Origin: Bacillota bacterium | Lineage (GTDB): Bacteria; Bacillota; Clostridia; Oscillospirales; Ruminococcaceae | Direction: 5' to 3' | Assembly (NCBI GenBank): GCA_023440965.1 | Contig: JAEZRC010000003.1 | Span: 233,181 to 297,180, forward strand | DNA: 64,000 nucleotides | In this document: positions 1 through 8,287 of the stretch, in pieces | How positions within the stretch are numbered: the first letter of the stretch is position 1 | How the letters are laid out: the number at the start of each line of letters is the position of its first letter | Program-made: the position numbers and the translations under genes | Notes under the pieces: generated by a model | Databases searched by the model: none | Told to the model about the DNA's origin: nothing | The model's input: only the letters and a program-made list of their open reading frames with translations

Positions 1-211
1 CTACCCCTACCTTTCCGGTTGTTCTTGCATATCCGTCTGCTGCATGTGCAGCACCCTGTTCATGGGCGGTAAGGATATGGTTGATTTCGTTCTGATATTT
101 GTACAAACTGTCGTATACGAATAAAATTTGTCCTCCTGGATAGCCAAAAACAGTTTCACAGCCTTGCTCTATCAAAGTATTTATAAGTATATCTGCACCT
201 GAAAGAATCAT
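1..211 (-). CDS. ilvB: Acetolactate synthase large subunit (N-terminal part, cut by window edge)
   Basis: Only the first ~70 residues are inside the window. They read as the thiamine-diphosphate pyrimidine-binding domain of acetolactate synthase, with the motifs TVFGYPGGQ and AHEQGAAHAADGYAR. The Glu in the latter is the conserved cofactor-activating glutamate of the family. The enzyme condenses pyruvate with pyruvate or 2-oxobutyrate in valine, leucine and isoleucine synthesis. The ATG (209-211) overlaps the leuB stop in an ATGA arrangement, so it is translationally coupled and is the last gene of the ilvA-leu operon visible here. The catabolic and oxalyl-CoA relatives share this fold, but the operon context supports the biosynthetic enzyme. 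Confidence 0.9.
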   Translation of the reverse strand, partial: MILSGADILINTLIEQGCETVFGYPGGQILFVYDSLYKYQNEINHILTAHEQGAAHAADGYARTTGKVGV

Positions 212-1296
212 TCAAATCGCCCCTTTCTCAATTTATTAGTGATTATTTCACCGCATTTTTTACAACCGACCAAGACATTTCCTTCGCTCATAATATCAGC
301 AGTACGATAGTCTTCATCAAGATATTCGGAAACTGCACTTTCTATAGCGTCAGCCTCCGCTTGCATATCAAAGCTAAAACGAAGCATCATAGCAGCCGAA
401 AGTATCGTGCCGATTGGATTTGCAATATCCTTGCCCGCGATATCCGGTGCTGAACCATGGATAGGCTCATATAGTCCGCAGGATGTATCACCTAAGCTTG
501 AAGATGGAATCATTCCAATAGAACCCGTAATCATTGACGCTTCATCGGAGAGAATATCTCCAAACATATTTTCAGTAACCACAACATCAAACTGCGATGG
601 ATTTTTTACAAGCTGCATTGCACAGTTATCTACAAGCATATCAGAAAGCTCCACGTCAGGATATTCCTCAGCAAGGCGGTGCATAACCTTCTTCCAAAGG
701 CGGCTTGAATCAAGAACATTGCTCTTTTCAACTGAACAAAGCTGATTTCTTCTTTTTCTTGCTGTTTCAAAGCCTATTCTTCCTATACGCTCAATTTCTT
801 CTTCATTATAAGTAAGAATATCAATAGCTGTTTGCTTGCCATTAATTACTTCAGTCTTATGCTCACCGAAATAAATGCCACCAGTAAGTTCTCTAACAAT
901 TATAAAATCAATACCCTTATCCACAATAGATTTCTTGAGTGGAGAAGCATCTGCAAGTTGAGGCCAGATTTTTGCTGGTCGGTTATTACTGTATACCCCC
1001 ATACCAGCACGAAGCCTTAAAAGTCCTTTTTCAGGGCGCATATGGCCAGGTACATTATTCCACTTATCGCCACCAACTGCTCCTAAAAGAACACTGTCGG
1101 ACTCAACGCATTTTTTCAGTGTTTCTTCAGGAAGTGGATCATTCCACTTGTCAATAGCTACGCCACCCATATCCACTTCTATAAAATTAAAGGTATGACC
1201 GAAAAGATCCGATACCTTATCAAGCACTCTTAGTGCCTGTTCTACTATTTCAGGGCCGATACCATCACCACGGATTACTGCTATATTTTTAGTCAT
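208..1296 (-). CDS. leuB: 3-isopropylmalate dehydrogenase
   Basis: 362 residues, full length for LeuB. The N-terminus shows the NAD-binding isocitrate/isopropylmalate dehydrogenase start (IAVIRGDGIGPEIV). Further on come VRELTGGIYFG and the metal/substrate loop NMFGDILSDEASMITGS, with ESIHGSAPDIAGK-like residues (EPIHGSAPDIAGK) near 280. The enzyme oxidatively decarboxylates 3-isopropylmalate in leucine synthesis in the cytoplasm. Its start overlaps the end of leuD by 8 bp and its stop overlaps the ilvB start, so it belongs to one tightly packed operon. Regulation is expected through the T-box leader in front of ilvA. Confidence 0.97.
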   Translation of the reverse strand: MTKNIAVIRGDGIGPEIVEQALRVLDKVSDLFGHTFNFIEVDMGGVAIDKWNDPLPEETLKKCVESDSVLLGAVGGDKWNNVPGHMRPEKGLLRLRAGMGVYSNNRPAKIWPQLADASPLKKSIVDKGIDFIIVRELTGGIYFGEHKTEVINGKQTAIDILTYNEEEIERIGRIGFETARKRRNQLCSVEKSNVLDSSRLWKKVMHRLAEEYPDVELSDMLVDNCAMQLVKNPSQFDVVVTENMFGDILSDEASMITGSIGMIPSSSLGDTSCGLYEPIHGSAPDIAGKDIANPIGTILSAAMMLRFSFDMQAEADAIESAVSEYLDEDYRTADIMSEGNVLVGCKKCGEIITNKLRKGRFE

Positions 1297-1786
1297 TCCC
1301 GTCTCCTCCCTTTAAAGAAGCAAGCAAGCCACCACTTCTGATAATATTCTGAATAAACGGTGGGAAAGGCTGAGCTTTATAGGTTTTACCTGTGGTAATA
1401 TTACTGATAATACCTGTATCAAAATCGACCTTCACCTCATCATCTACGCTGATTTCTTCGGCAGCCTGTTCACATTCCAAAATAGGAAGTCCGATATTTA
1501 TTGCATTACGATAGAAAATTCTCGCAAAGCTTTTTGCAATAACACAACCTATACCACAGGTTTTTATAACAAGTGGTGCGTGTTCTCGTGATGAACCACA
1601 GCCAAAGTTCCAGCCTGCTACAATAACGTCACCCTTATTAACTTTCTTCACAAATTCAGTATCGATGTCCTCCATACAATGAAGAGCGAGTTCATTTGCA
1701 TCAGGTGTGTTAAGATAACGTGCAGGAATAATTACGTCTGTATCAACATTATCGGCATATTTAAAAACTTTTCCTTGTGTATTCAT
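1289..1786 (-). CDS. leuD: 3-isopropylmalate dehydratase small subunit
   Basis: 165 residues, the usual size of the short, prokaryotic-type LeuD that works with a ~420-residue LeuC. The swivelling-domain signature is clear: DNVDTDVIIPARYL near the N-terminus, then VIVAGWNFGCGSSREHAP, which contacts the substrate at the LeuC active site. With LeuC it isomerises 2-isopropylmalate to 3-isopropylmalate. It lies three bases downstream of leuC and overlaps leuB by 8 bp, consistent with stoichiometric co-expression of the two subunits. Confidence 0.97.
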   Translation of the reverse strand: MNTQGKVFKYADNVDTDVIIPARYLNTPDANELALHCMEDIDTEFVKKVNKGDVIVAGWNFGCGSSREHAPLVIKTCGIGCVIAKSFARIFYRNAINIGLPILECEQAAEEISVDDEVKVDFDTGIISNITTGKTYKAQPFPPFIQNIIRSGGLLASLKGGDGND

Positions 1787-1789
1787 TGC

Positions 1790-3055
1790 TCACACCTCAT
1801 CATATTCAGTAATATAGCCTGTTAGCGCACTGGCGGCTGCTGTATGCGGTGAAGCAAGATATACTTCACTATCCACATGACCCATACGGCCGACAAAGTT
1901 ACGGTTAGTGGTAGCAATACACCGTTCACCCGCTGCAAGAATTCCCATGTATCCACCAAGGCATGGTCCACAGGTAGGGGTTGAAACAACTGCTCCTGCA
2001 TCAATAAATGCAGTATACCAGCCACGCTCAACACATTCACGAAGAATCTGCATAGTTCCAGGAATGATAATACAGCGAACACCATCAGCAATCTGCTTAC
2101 CTTTTATGATGTTATAGGCTACCTCCATATCCTCAATTCTTCCATTAGTACAGCTTCCGATTACGACCTGATCTATTTTTATATCATGAAGTTCACTTGC
2201 AGGATGTGTATTTTCAGGAAGATGCGGACAAGCCACTGTAGGAACAATCTTGCTAAGATCAATGTCAACTGTCTTTTCATATTCTGCATCATCATCCGCT
2301 TTATAAATAACAGGCTCACGCTTGCTTCTACCTACAAGGTACTTAAGGGTTATATCATCAACAGGGAAAATCCCGTTTTTAGCACCTGCTTCAATAGCCA
2401 TATTACATATGCACAAACGATCGTCCATTGATAGCGTTTTAACACCATCACCGACAAATTCCATACTCTTATACAGTGCACCGTCAACACCAATCATTCC
2501 AATAATTGTGAGGATAACATCCTTACCACTACAGTTTTTTGGAAGCTTACCTGTAAGATTAAATTTAATTGCAGATGGCACCTTGAACCAAGCCATTCCC
2601 TTTGCCATGCCTGCTGCCATATCAGTTGAACCGACACCTGTAGAAAATGCACCAAGTGCCCCGTAGGTACAGGTGTGACTGTCTGCACCAATAATGCAAT
2701 CACCAGCAGTTACGACACCCTGTTCAGGGAGAAGTGCGTGTTCAATTCCCATTTTACCCACATCATAAAAATGACTCACGCAATGACAGGAGGCAAACTC
2801 ACGACAGGTTTTGGACTGTTCTGCTGCCTTGATATCCTTGTTAGGTACAAAATGGTCAAGAACGATTGCTATTTTATCCTTATCAAAGACCTTATCAAAT
2901 CCCGCTTTTTTAAATTCATTTACTGCAACAGGAGTAGTAATATCATTCCCGAGTACAATATCAAGCTTAGCGCTGATGAGCTGACCAGCAACCACCTTAT
3001 CAAGCCCGGCATGAGCCGCAAGAATTTTCTGAGTCATTGTCATTCCCATTGTCAC
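1790..3055 (-). CDS. leuC: 3-isopropylmalate dehydratase large subunit
   Basis: 421 residues of the aconitase-like large subunit. The iron-sulphur cluster cysteines are visible in IGSCTNGR (about residue 300) and in TPTCGPCLGGYMG (about 360). GADSHTCTYGALGAFSTGVGSTD is the substrate/cluster region. Together with LeuD it performs the second step of leucine synthesis. The start is ambiguous: a GTG overlapping the ridA stop (GTGA) and ATG codons at residues 3, 5 and 7 all follow one GGAGGGGG ribosome binding site, so the true N-terminus may be up to six residues shorter. It is the third gene of the ilvA operon. Confidence 0.97.
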   Translation of the reverse strand: MTMGMTMTQKILAAHAGLDKVVAGQLISAKLDIVLGNDITTPVAVNEFKKAGFDKVFDKDKIAIVLDHFVPNKDIKAAEQSKTCREFASCHCVSHFYDVGKMGIEHALLPEQGVVTAGDCIIGADSHTCTYGALGAFSTGVGSTDMAAGMAKGMAWFKVPSAIKFNLTGKLPKNCSGKDVILTIIGMIGVDGALYKSMEFVGDGVKTLSMDDRLCICNMAIEAGAKNGIFPVDDITLKYLVGRSKREPVIYKADDDAEYEKTVDIDLSKIVPTVACPHLPENTHPASELHDIKIDQVVIGSCTNGRIEDMEVAYNIIKGKQIADGVRCIIIPGTMQILRECVERGWYTAFIDAGAVVSTPTCGPCLGGYMGILAAGERCIATTNRNFVGRMGHVDSEVYLASPHTAAASALTGYITEYDEV

Positions 3056-3435
3056 TCCCCCTCCTTTTCGGCAATTACCTCAACTTCAACCAAAGCACCC
3101 TTCGGAAGAGCCTTTACTGCCACACATGAACGTGCAGGCTTGCTGACGAAATATTCAGAATATACTTCATTAAATGCTGTAAAATCAGTCATATCATTCA
3201 GATAGCATACAGTTTTCACAACGTTTTCAAATGATACCCCCACAGCAGAAAGCACTGCCTCTATATTTTTGCAGACTCTGTGAGTCTGCTCTGTAATTGT
3301 ATCTCCCTCCAATAATCCTGTTTCAGGATTAAGAGGAATCTGACCAGAGGTAAAAATAAGAATACCTGTGACTACTGCCTGTGAATACGGTCCAATTGCT
3401 GCTGGCGCCTTTTCGGTATGAATTTTTCTGCTCAT
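3052..3435 (-). CDS. ridA: RidA family reactive enamine/imine deaminase
   Basis: 127 residues, standard for the YjgF/YER057c/UK114 family. Motifs include APAAIGPYSQAV, FTSGQIPLNPETG, CKNIEAVL and a C-terminal RSCVAVKALPKGALVEVEVIA containing the family arginine. RidA hydrolyses 2-aminoacrylate and 2-iminobutyrate, the reactive products released by PLP enzymes such as threonine deaminase. Its position directly downstream of ilvA (19 bp) and upstream of leuC makes the partnership explicit here: it completes and detoxifies the IlvA reaction. Its stop overlaps the leuC start. Confidence 0.95.
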   Translation of the reverse strand: MSRKIHTEKAPAAIGPYSQAVVTGILIFTSGQIPLNPETGLLEGDTITEQTHRVCKNIEAVLSAVGVSFENVVKTVCYLNDMTDFTAFNEVYSEYFVSKPARSCVAVKALPKGALVEVEVIAEKEGE

Positions 3436-3454
3436 AAATTGACTCCTTTCAGAA

Positions 3455-4666
3455 TTACACTATCTTAAATCCTTCATCTTTAAGGGATTGTATAATCATA
3501 TTAACATGTTCGTAATTTTTAGTTTCCATTTCGATACGAAGATAACAGCCATGCACGCTTTCAGTATTTCCTTTTTCATAATGGACACCAGTTACATTAC
3601 CGCCACAATCAGCAATAATTCTTGAGATTTCCTTAAGCTGACCAGGCTTGTCGATAAGCTCTATGAGAAGACTTGATGAGCGACCATAATTACGAAGTCC
3701 TCTGTCAATCACACGGGAAAGACTTGTAACATCAATGTTTCCTCCAGATACGATACTTACAACACGCTTCCCCTTTAGCGGAAATTTATTAAACATTACG
3801 GCAGCAACTGCAGCAGCTCCTGCACCCTCTGCAATCATTTTTTGCTTTTCTATTAGTGCGAGAATAGCACTTGCAACCTCATCATCACTGACAAGAGCAA
3901 TGTCATCTACATACTCTTTAACAATAGCATAGGTGTTTTCGCCAGGCTGTTTTACTGCAATGCCATCTGCAATAGTCGAAACTGACTCAAGGCGTTCTAT
4001 CTCACCATTCTTGATTGAATTGTACATACTCGGTGCTCCTGCGACTTGTACCCCATAAACTTTAATAGATGGCCTTATCTGCTTTGCAGCGTATGCAATT
4101 CCTGAAATAAGTCCGCCACCACCCACAGGTACAACAAATGCATCAATATTATCAAGTTCATTAAGCACCTCAAGAGCAATAGTGCCCTGACCAGAAATTA
4201 CATTTTCATCGTCAAAAGGATGAACAAAGGTATATCCTTCCTTTTCATTAAGCTCCAATGCTTTTTTGTAAGCATCATCATAGCACCCCTCCACGAGGCA
4301 CACTTCTGCACCAAAACCTTTGGTAGCCTCGACCTTTGAAATTGGTGCTGTGTCAGGAATACAGATAAGTGATTTAATTCCACTTTTTGTCGCTGCAAGA
4401 GCAACACCCTGTGCATGATTTCCAGCCGAACAGGCTATAACTCCCTTTGCCTTTTCCTCATCGGATAACATAGCAATTTTATATGCAGAACCTCTTACTT
4501 TAAAAGAACCGGTTATCTGTAAATTTTCAGGCTTTAGGTATAGCTCACAATCAGGAGCAATTCCGAAAGCTCTTACTACATTTGTTTCACGAATAATATT
4601 TTTTAATACCGTCTGTGCGTTGAATACTTTGTCAAGTGATAACATTTTCTTTCCACCTTTCGTCAC
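3455..4666 (-). CDS. ilvA: Threonine ammonia-lyase (threonine deaminase)
   Basis: The open frame from the GTG is 403 residues. The ATG at 4645, nine bases after an AAGGTGG ribosome binding site, is the likelier start (396 residues). The PLP lysine lies in ITGSFKVRGSAYK, the phosphate-binding glycine loop in VPVGGGGLISG, and a single ACT-like domain occupies roughly residues 325-403 (SLLIELIDKPGQLKEISRII). It converts threonine to 2-oxobutyrate and ammonia, the first step of isoleucine synthesis. One ACT domain is the TdcB/short-IlvA form rather than the two-ACT enterobacterial IlvA. The operon with leu genes and the T-box leader argue for a biosynthetic role. Confidence 0.95.
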   Translation of the reverse strand: MTKGGKKMLSLDKVFNAQTVLKNIIRETNVVRAFGIAPDCELYLKPENLQITGSFKVRGSAYKIAMLSDEEKAKGVIACSAGNHAQGVALAATKSGIKSLICIPDTAPISKVEATKGFGAEVCLVEGCYDDAYKKALELNEKEGYTFVHPFDDENVISGQGTIALEVLNELDNIDAFVVPVGGGGLISGIAYAAKQIRPSIKVYGVQVAGAPSMYNSIKNGEIERLESVSTIADGIAVKQPGENTYAIVKEYVDDIALVSDDEVASAILALIEKQKMIAEGAGAAAVAAVMFNKFPLKGKRVVSIVSGGNIDVTSLSRVIDRGLRNYGRSSSLLIELIDKPGQLKEISRIIADCGGNVTGVHYEKGNTESVHGCYLRIEMETKNYEHVNMIIQSLKDEGFKIV

Positions 4667-4691
4667 ATATATTATTTATATGCTTTGAGAT

Positions 4692-4730
4692 AAAAAAACC
4701 GTCTCAAAGCTTTAATAGCTTTGAGACGGG
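4692..4730 (-). terminator. T-box-controlled intrinsic terminator before ilvA
   Basis: A 12-bp perfect stem (4699-4710 with 4718-4729) with a 7-base loop, followed on the minus strand by seven U residues. It is the terminator alternative to the UGGU antiterminator immediately upstream and lies about 45 bases before the ilvA start. Confidence 0.93.
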
Positions 4731-5163
4731 TGTAATTCTAACATTTCACTCGCGGTACCACTCAAATTGCGAATATATAATTCGCCACTCTTCGAAGTCT
4801 ATCAACTCCTATACATTAACGTAGCATACACGGGAAGCGCCTACTAGGTGTTAACCTTTGGGACTTCCGGCTCAGAAGGGATGGGAAATCGACAGTTCTT
4901 TATCGGGATCGCACCATCCCCGACTCTCTGAAAAATTCGTTGCAGATTCCGTCTTCATCAACGCCATTAATTCGAAGTCAATAAACCTCTATGCATTTAC
5001 GTAGCATACACGGGACACCCTACTCGTTTTATTGGTATTCAGGTTTCCGGCTCAGAAGGGAGAGGTTGTAAAGGTTATCCATACCGATTTGCACCAACCA
5101 TCGGCTCTCTTAAATGTTTTTACCTTAACCATTCTTCGTCATTGCCTTTAATAATATTAAATT
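4692..5163 (-). promoter_or_regulatory. Tandem-Stem I T-box leader of the ilvA-leu operon (Leu and Ile specifiers)
   Basis: Read on the minus strand, the leader contains two Stem I domains. Each starts with AGAGAG and a distal hairpin carrying a GGUGC-type loop, and each ends in CCCUUCUGAGCCGG. Aligned on that common tail, the specifier triplet is CUC (Leu) at 5060-5062 in the first copy and AUC (Ile) at 4880-4882 in the second. Only the second copy is followed by a complete antiterminator T-box (GAGUGGUACCGCG; UGGU at 4757-4760, matching a tRNA with discriminator A). A terminator then follows at 4692-4730. This is a transcription-attenuation leader that should respond to uncharged tRNA-Leu and tRNA-Ile. 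Dual or partially double T-boxes are known in Firmicutes. The codon assignment is my reading of the alignment. Confidence 0.9.
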
Positions 5164-5169
5164 TTGTTT

Positions 5170-5198
5170 ATAATAGCATATATAATCCCTAATGTCAA
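5170..5198 (-). promoter_or_regulatory. Sigma-A-type promoter of the ilvA T-box operon
   Basis: On the minus strand TTGACA (5193-5198) and TATTAT (5170-5175) are separated by exactly 17 bases. This places the transcription start near 5163, just before the first T-box Stem I. Confidence 0.85.
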
Positions 5199-5261
5199 TA
5201 CCCAATTTGGAATTTGCTGTATTTATTTTATAGATACGGCATTAATCTATTAAATTAGTGT

Positions 5262-5337
5262 TGGAGCTGGTGGCGTGACTCGAACACGTGACCTGCTCAT
5301 TACGAATGAGCTGCTCTACCAACTGAGCTACACCAGC
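5262..5337 (-). tRNA. tRNA-Thr (anticodon CGU)
   Basis: A complete 76-base cloverleaf on the minus strand. The 7-bp acceptor stem is GCUGGUG/CACCAGC, the D arm GCUCAGUUGGUAGAGC, the anticodon stem GCUCA/UGAGC with loop UUCGUAA (anticodon CGU, reads ACG), and the T arm contains UUCGAGU. The CCA end is encoded. One mismatch appears at the base of the T stem. It is transcribed in the same direction as, and about 65 bases upstream of, the ilvA promoter. Confidence 0.95.
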
Positions 5338-5473
5338 ATTATTCAATTATATATTTTGCTATAATTTTTGTCAAGAATTATATGCCTCTCATTATGTAAT
5401 TTGTATTTGAATTCTGTATATAATTGTGGTATAATCTGAATTATAATGTAGAATCTTAGAAAGGAATAATCAA

Positions 5474-6844
5474 ATGCATAGAGAAAATGAAAAATCCAAA
5501 GGTCATAAGCTGCTTACTGCTGTTATTATCTTACTTATATTAATCATTATTACAACGCTCGTCGGTTCATTTTTCTTTACACAAAAAAATACTGCCCCTT
5601 CTGTTTTCGGCTATAATGTTTTTGTTATGAACGGAAAAGGTATGGAACCTTCATTAAAAGACAAAAGTGCTATTATAACAAAAGTGGGTATTATGCCTGA
5701 AAAGGGTGATGTTGCATTATGCAAGCTTAAATTATCTGGCAATGACAATATTGTTTCAGTCCTTCGTGTTGTTGAAGTACAAGAAGCCAACGACAGCACT
5801 CAGTATTACCTCAAAAGTGATAAAGGATCAAACTCCGATATAATTATTGCTCAGAAGAATGAAATTATCGGAAAAGCTGATATAGAAATACCTTGGCTCG
5901 GAAAGCTTATTTCTTTTGCGACATCAAGATCAGGAATTATTGCTTTCATTATTATACCGGCTGCGCTTATTCTTATTTCATTGCTTGTCAGCATTCTCAA
6001 GCATACCGACGATTCTTATGATGAAGAAGCTGATGATTCCAATAATTTTCTGGATTTAGATGAAGGAGTTAAGCTTGGAGTAATTAATGAAGTCGAGCCT
6101 GTTGAACCTGGAAAGCCAATTGAACCTATAAAACCTGTTGAAGAAAAAACTTCTAAATCTATCAAAAAATCATCTTATGATGATGCGGTATTTCTACCGA
6201 AACGCCCTGAATTCATAAAACAGGCAATACCTGCTTATGATTATGAGGAGCTTGCAAAGGTTAAGCCTTCTAAAATGAATGAAGAAGAAAAGACTGCTGA
6301 ACCTAAAAAGATTTTAAAGGAAGAAAAACCAGTACAAGTTAAAACTAAAAAAGAACCTTTACTTGATGAAAATCTTGCTCAGCCAACATTAAAAGCTATT
6401 GATGAAGAGCCTGAAGCCTATTTTGAAAAAATGATTGCTGCGCCTCTTGCTGACCCTATCATTGAAGAAAAGAACAAGCATATTTCTGAGCCTTCAATTA
6501 ATAAGCCAAGTATTACGGTTGCTGAACATGTTATTGAAAAAGAGCCTGTTATGGCATCTGCACAGCATATTTCACTTGATAAGGATGGTAAGGCTGAATA
6601 TAACAAAGTCATTCCTACTGCTGATATTCAAGACCTTGAAAAGGTGCTCCCATCATCACCCAAGAATAATTCAGACCGTGCAGCACAAAGCATTGATAAT
6701 CTTCTTAAGTCAGTTCAATCATCAGGCACAAGAAAATCTGACGACACTGATAATCTTATCACACCAAACTCCCAGAAAACTTCAACAAACAAGACTCTTG
6801 AAGAAATGATGAAGATGCTTGACCAGCACTCAAAAAACAACTAA
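5474..6844 (+). CDS. Membrane protein with a degenerate signal peptidase I-like domain and long charged tail
   Basis: 456 residues. An N-terminal membrane segment (about 13-34) is followed by a domain resembling S26 signal peptidases: the stretch NGKGMEPSLKDKSAIITK matches the box that normally contains GSMEPT, followed by EKGDVALCK and YYLKSDKGSNSD. The position of the catalytic serine is glycine (GKGMEP), so peptidase activity is doubtful. A second membrane helix (about 153-178) precedes a ~275-residue Glu/Lys/Pro-rich, low-complexity, probably cytoplasmic tail. The ATG follows an AGAAAGGA ribosome binding site. It is monocistronic and ends at an intrinsic terminator. The function is unknown; a scaffold or regulatory role is only a guess. 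Confidence 0.75.
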   Translation: MHRENEKSKGHKLLTAVIILLILIIITTLVGSFFFTQKNTAPSVFGYNVFVMNGKGMEPSLKDKSAIITKVGIMPEKGDVALCKLKLSGNDNIVSVLRVVEVQEANDSTQYYLKSDKGSNSDIIIAQKNEIIGKADIEIPWLGKLISFATSRSGIIAFIIIPAALILISLLVSILKHTDDSYDEEADDSNNFLDLDEGVKLGVINEVEPVEPGKPIEPIKPVEEKTSKSIKKSSYDDAVFLPKRPEFIKQAIPAYDYEELAKVKPSKMNEEEKTAEPKKILKEEKPVQVKTKKEPLLDENLAQPTLKAIDEEPEAYFEKMIAAPLADPIIEEKNKHISEPSINKPSITVAEHVIEKEPVMASAQHISLDKDGKAEYNKVIPTADIQDLEKVLPSSPKNNSDRAAQSIDNLLKSVQSSGTRKSDDTDNLITPNSQKTSTNKTLEEMMKMLDQHSKNN

Positions 6845-6852
6845 TACAGATT

Positions 6853-6886
6853 ATAAAAAATCCGACATTACGTCGGCTTTTTTATT
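6853..6886. terminator. Bidirectional intrinsic terminator
   Basis: CCGAC/GTCGG hairpin (6862-6876) flanked by an A-run on the left and a T-run on the right. It can end both the plus-strand gene to its left and the convergent arginine cluster to its right. Confidence 0.75.
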
Positions 6887-7259
6887 ATACCAGCCATTCT
6901 TTTGCCTTTTCATAATCATCGAAGCAAATCGCTTGAAAAGGTAAAGATTGACTCTTAATATATCTCTTATACTTCGAACTAAGCCCCACAAACGCAACTT
7001 TCTTCAGTGGCTTTCCAAGGTTAACAAAGCTATCAAGAATAAGCTTTATTATATCATCAGTTACAACTGTCTCGTCAAGATTAAGTGCAATAAAAGAGCT
7101 TGTTGACGGCTTTGAAATTGTTTTTAAGTCCTCTTTGAATTTCTCAATCACAAGATCTTTTCTGTCTTCAAGTGAATCAAGACCCTCAGCCCAGATCTCT
7201 CCGCCATTATAATAAAGTGAAAATGACTTCTTGTTAAATCCCTTTTCATACTTTTCCAT
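6885..7259 (-). CDS. STAS/SpoIIAA-like small protein at the end of the arginine cluster
   Basis: 124 residues, no membrane segment. The pattern of alternating hydrophobic strands and helices, the segment VAFVGLSSKYKRYIK and the ending ICFDDYEKAKEWLV resemble the SpoIIAA-like/STAS fold, in which the last helix typically reads as 'A..WL'. No catalytic motif is visible. It starts four bases before the argF stop is reached, so it is probably co-transcribed as the last gene of the cluster. The assignment rests on fold-like features only. Confidence 0.6.
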   Translation of the reverse strand: MEKYEKGFNKKSFSLYYNGGEIWAEGLDSLEDRKDLVIEKFKEDLKTISKPSTSSFIALNLDETVVTDDIIKLILDSFVNLGKPLKKVAFVGLSSKYKRYIKSQSLPFQAICFDDYEKAKEWLV

Positions 7260-7263
7260 ACAC

Positions 7264-8166
7264 TTATGCCATTAATTTTACAAGAACAGCCTTTTGTGCA
7301 TGAAGACGATTTTCAGCCTCTTCAAAGATTTCATTTGAATGCTCTTCAAAAACTTTTGTTGTGATTTCTTCCTCACGGTGTGCAGGAAGACAATGCTGTA
7401 CCATAGCGTCAGGCTTTGCAAGTGCCATAATTTCATCATTTATTTGGTAACCTTTGAATGCTATCTTACGCTCGTTAGCTTCCTTCTCCTGCCCCATTGA
7501 AGCCCAAACATCAGTAATAATAACATCAGCATCTTTAGCAGCCTCCTTAGGTGAATGAGTGAGCTTAAAGTTAGGGTATGACTTTGCAAATTCAAGAATC
7601 TTTGAATCAGGCTCATATCCTTCAGGACAAGCAAGAGCAACATCCATGCCGACTTTTAAGCAGCCGACTGTAAGTGAATTTGCCATATTGTTTCCGTCTC
7701 CTATAAAGCACATTTTAAGTCCTTCAAAACGTCCCTTAAACTCACGGATTGTCATAAGGTCAGCAAGAACCTGACAAGGATGGCTAAAATCAGTAAGTCC
7801 ATTTATAATTGGAATATTACCAAACTCAGCAAGGTCTTCAACTTCCTTCTGCTCAAATGTACGGATCATAATGCCATCTATGTACCTTGAAAGAACGCGT
7901 GCAGTATCCTGTACAGGCTCACCACGTCCAATCTGAAGGTCAGCAGATGATAGGAACAATGGGTGTCCACCTAACTGATGCATACCTGTTTCGAAAGAAA
8001 CACGAGTACGTGTTGATGACTTTTGAAAAATCATTCCAAGTGATTTTCCTTTAAGGTGTGGGTGTGGAATTCCGTGCTTTAGCTCATATTTAAGCTGGTC
8101 TGCAAGATTTAAAATATCAATAATTTCTTCTTTTGATAAATCAAGCATTTTAAGTAAATGTTTCAT
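7264..8166 (-). CDS. argF: Ornithine carbamoyltransferase
   Basis: 300 residues, full length. The carbamoyl-phosphate loop KSSTRTRVSFE, the HPCQVLADLMT motif and the ornithine-binding HCLPAHREEEIT are all present. The enzyme makes citrulline from ornithine and carbamoyl phosphate in the cytoplasm. The surrounding biosynthetic cluster (argD, argB, argJ, argC, argH, argG) argues for the anabolic rather than the catabolic (arcB) role. A GGAGGAAAAGC ribosome binding site precedes the ATG. Confidence 0.96.
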   Translation of the reverse strand: MKHLLKMLDLSKEEIIDILNLADQLKYELKHGIPHPHLKGKSLGMIFQKSSTRTRVSFETGMHQLGGHPLFLSSADLQIGRGEPVQDTARVLSRYIDGIMIRTFEQKEVEDLAEFGNIPIINGLTDFSHPCQVLADLMTIREFKGRFEGLKMCFIGDGNNMANSLTVGCLKVGMDVALACPEGYEPDSKILEFAKSYPNFKLTHSPKEAAKDADVIITDVWASMGQEKEANERKIAFKGYQINDEIMALAKPDAMVQHCLPAHREEEITTKVFEEHSNEIFEEAENRLHAQKAVLVKLMA

Positions 8167-8287
8167 GCTTTTCCTCCTCGTAAATAACTCTTATTATTTC
8201 TTTAATTCTGTTAGTAATTTGCTCACAAAGCCGTTTTTCATAATTGCAGAAATTTTGTATTCAGCTTTTAATTCTTATATTATCCCT

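Noticed and set aside
4790..5060. Direct repeats before ilvA as a possible mobile-element or CRISPR signature
   Set aside because: The repeated parts coincide with T-box Stem I and linker elements, and the variable bases fall in specifier and stem positions.
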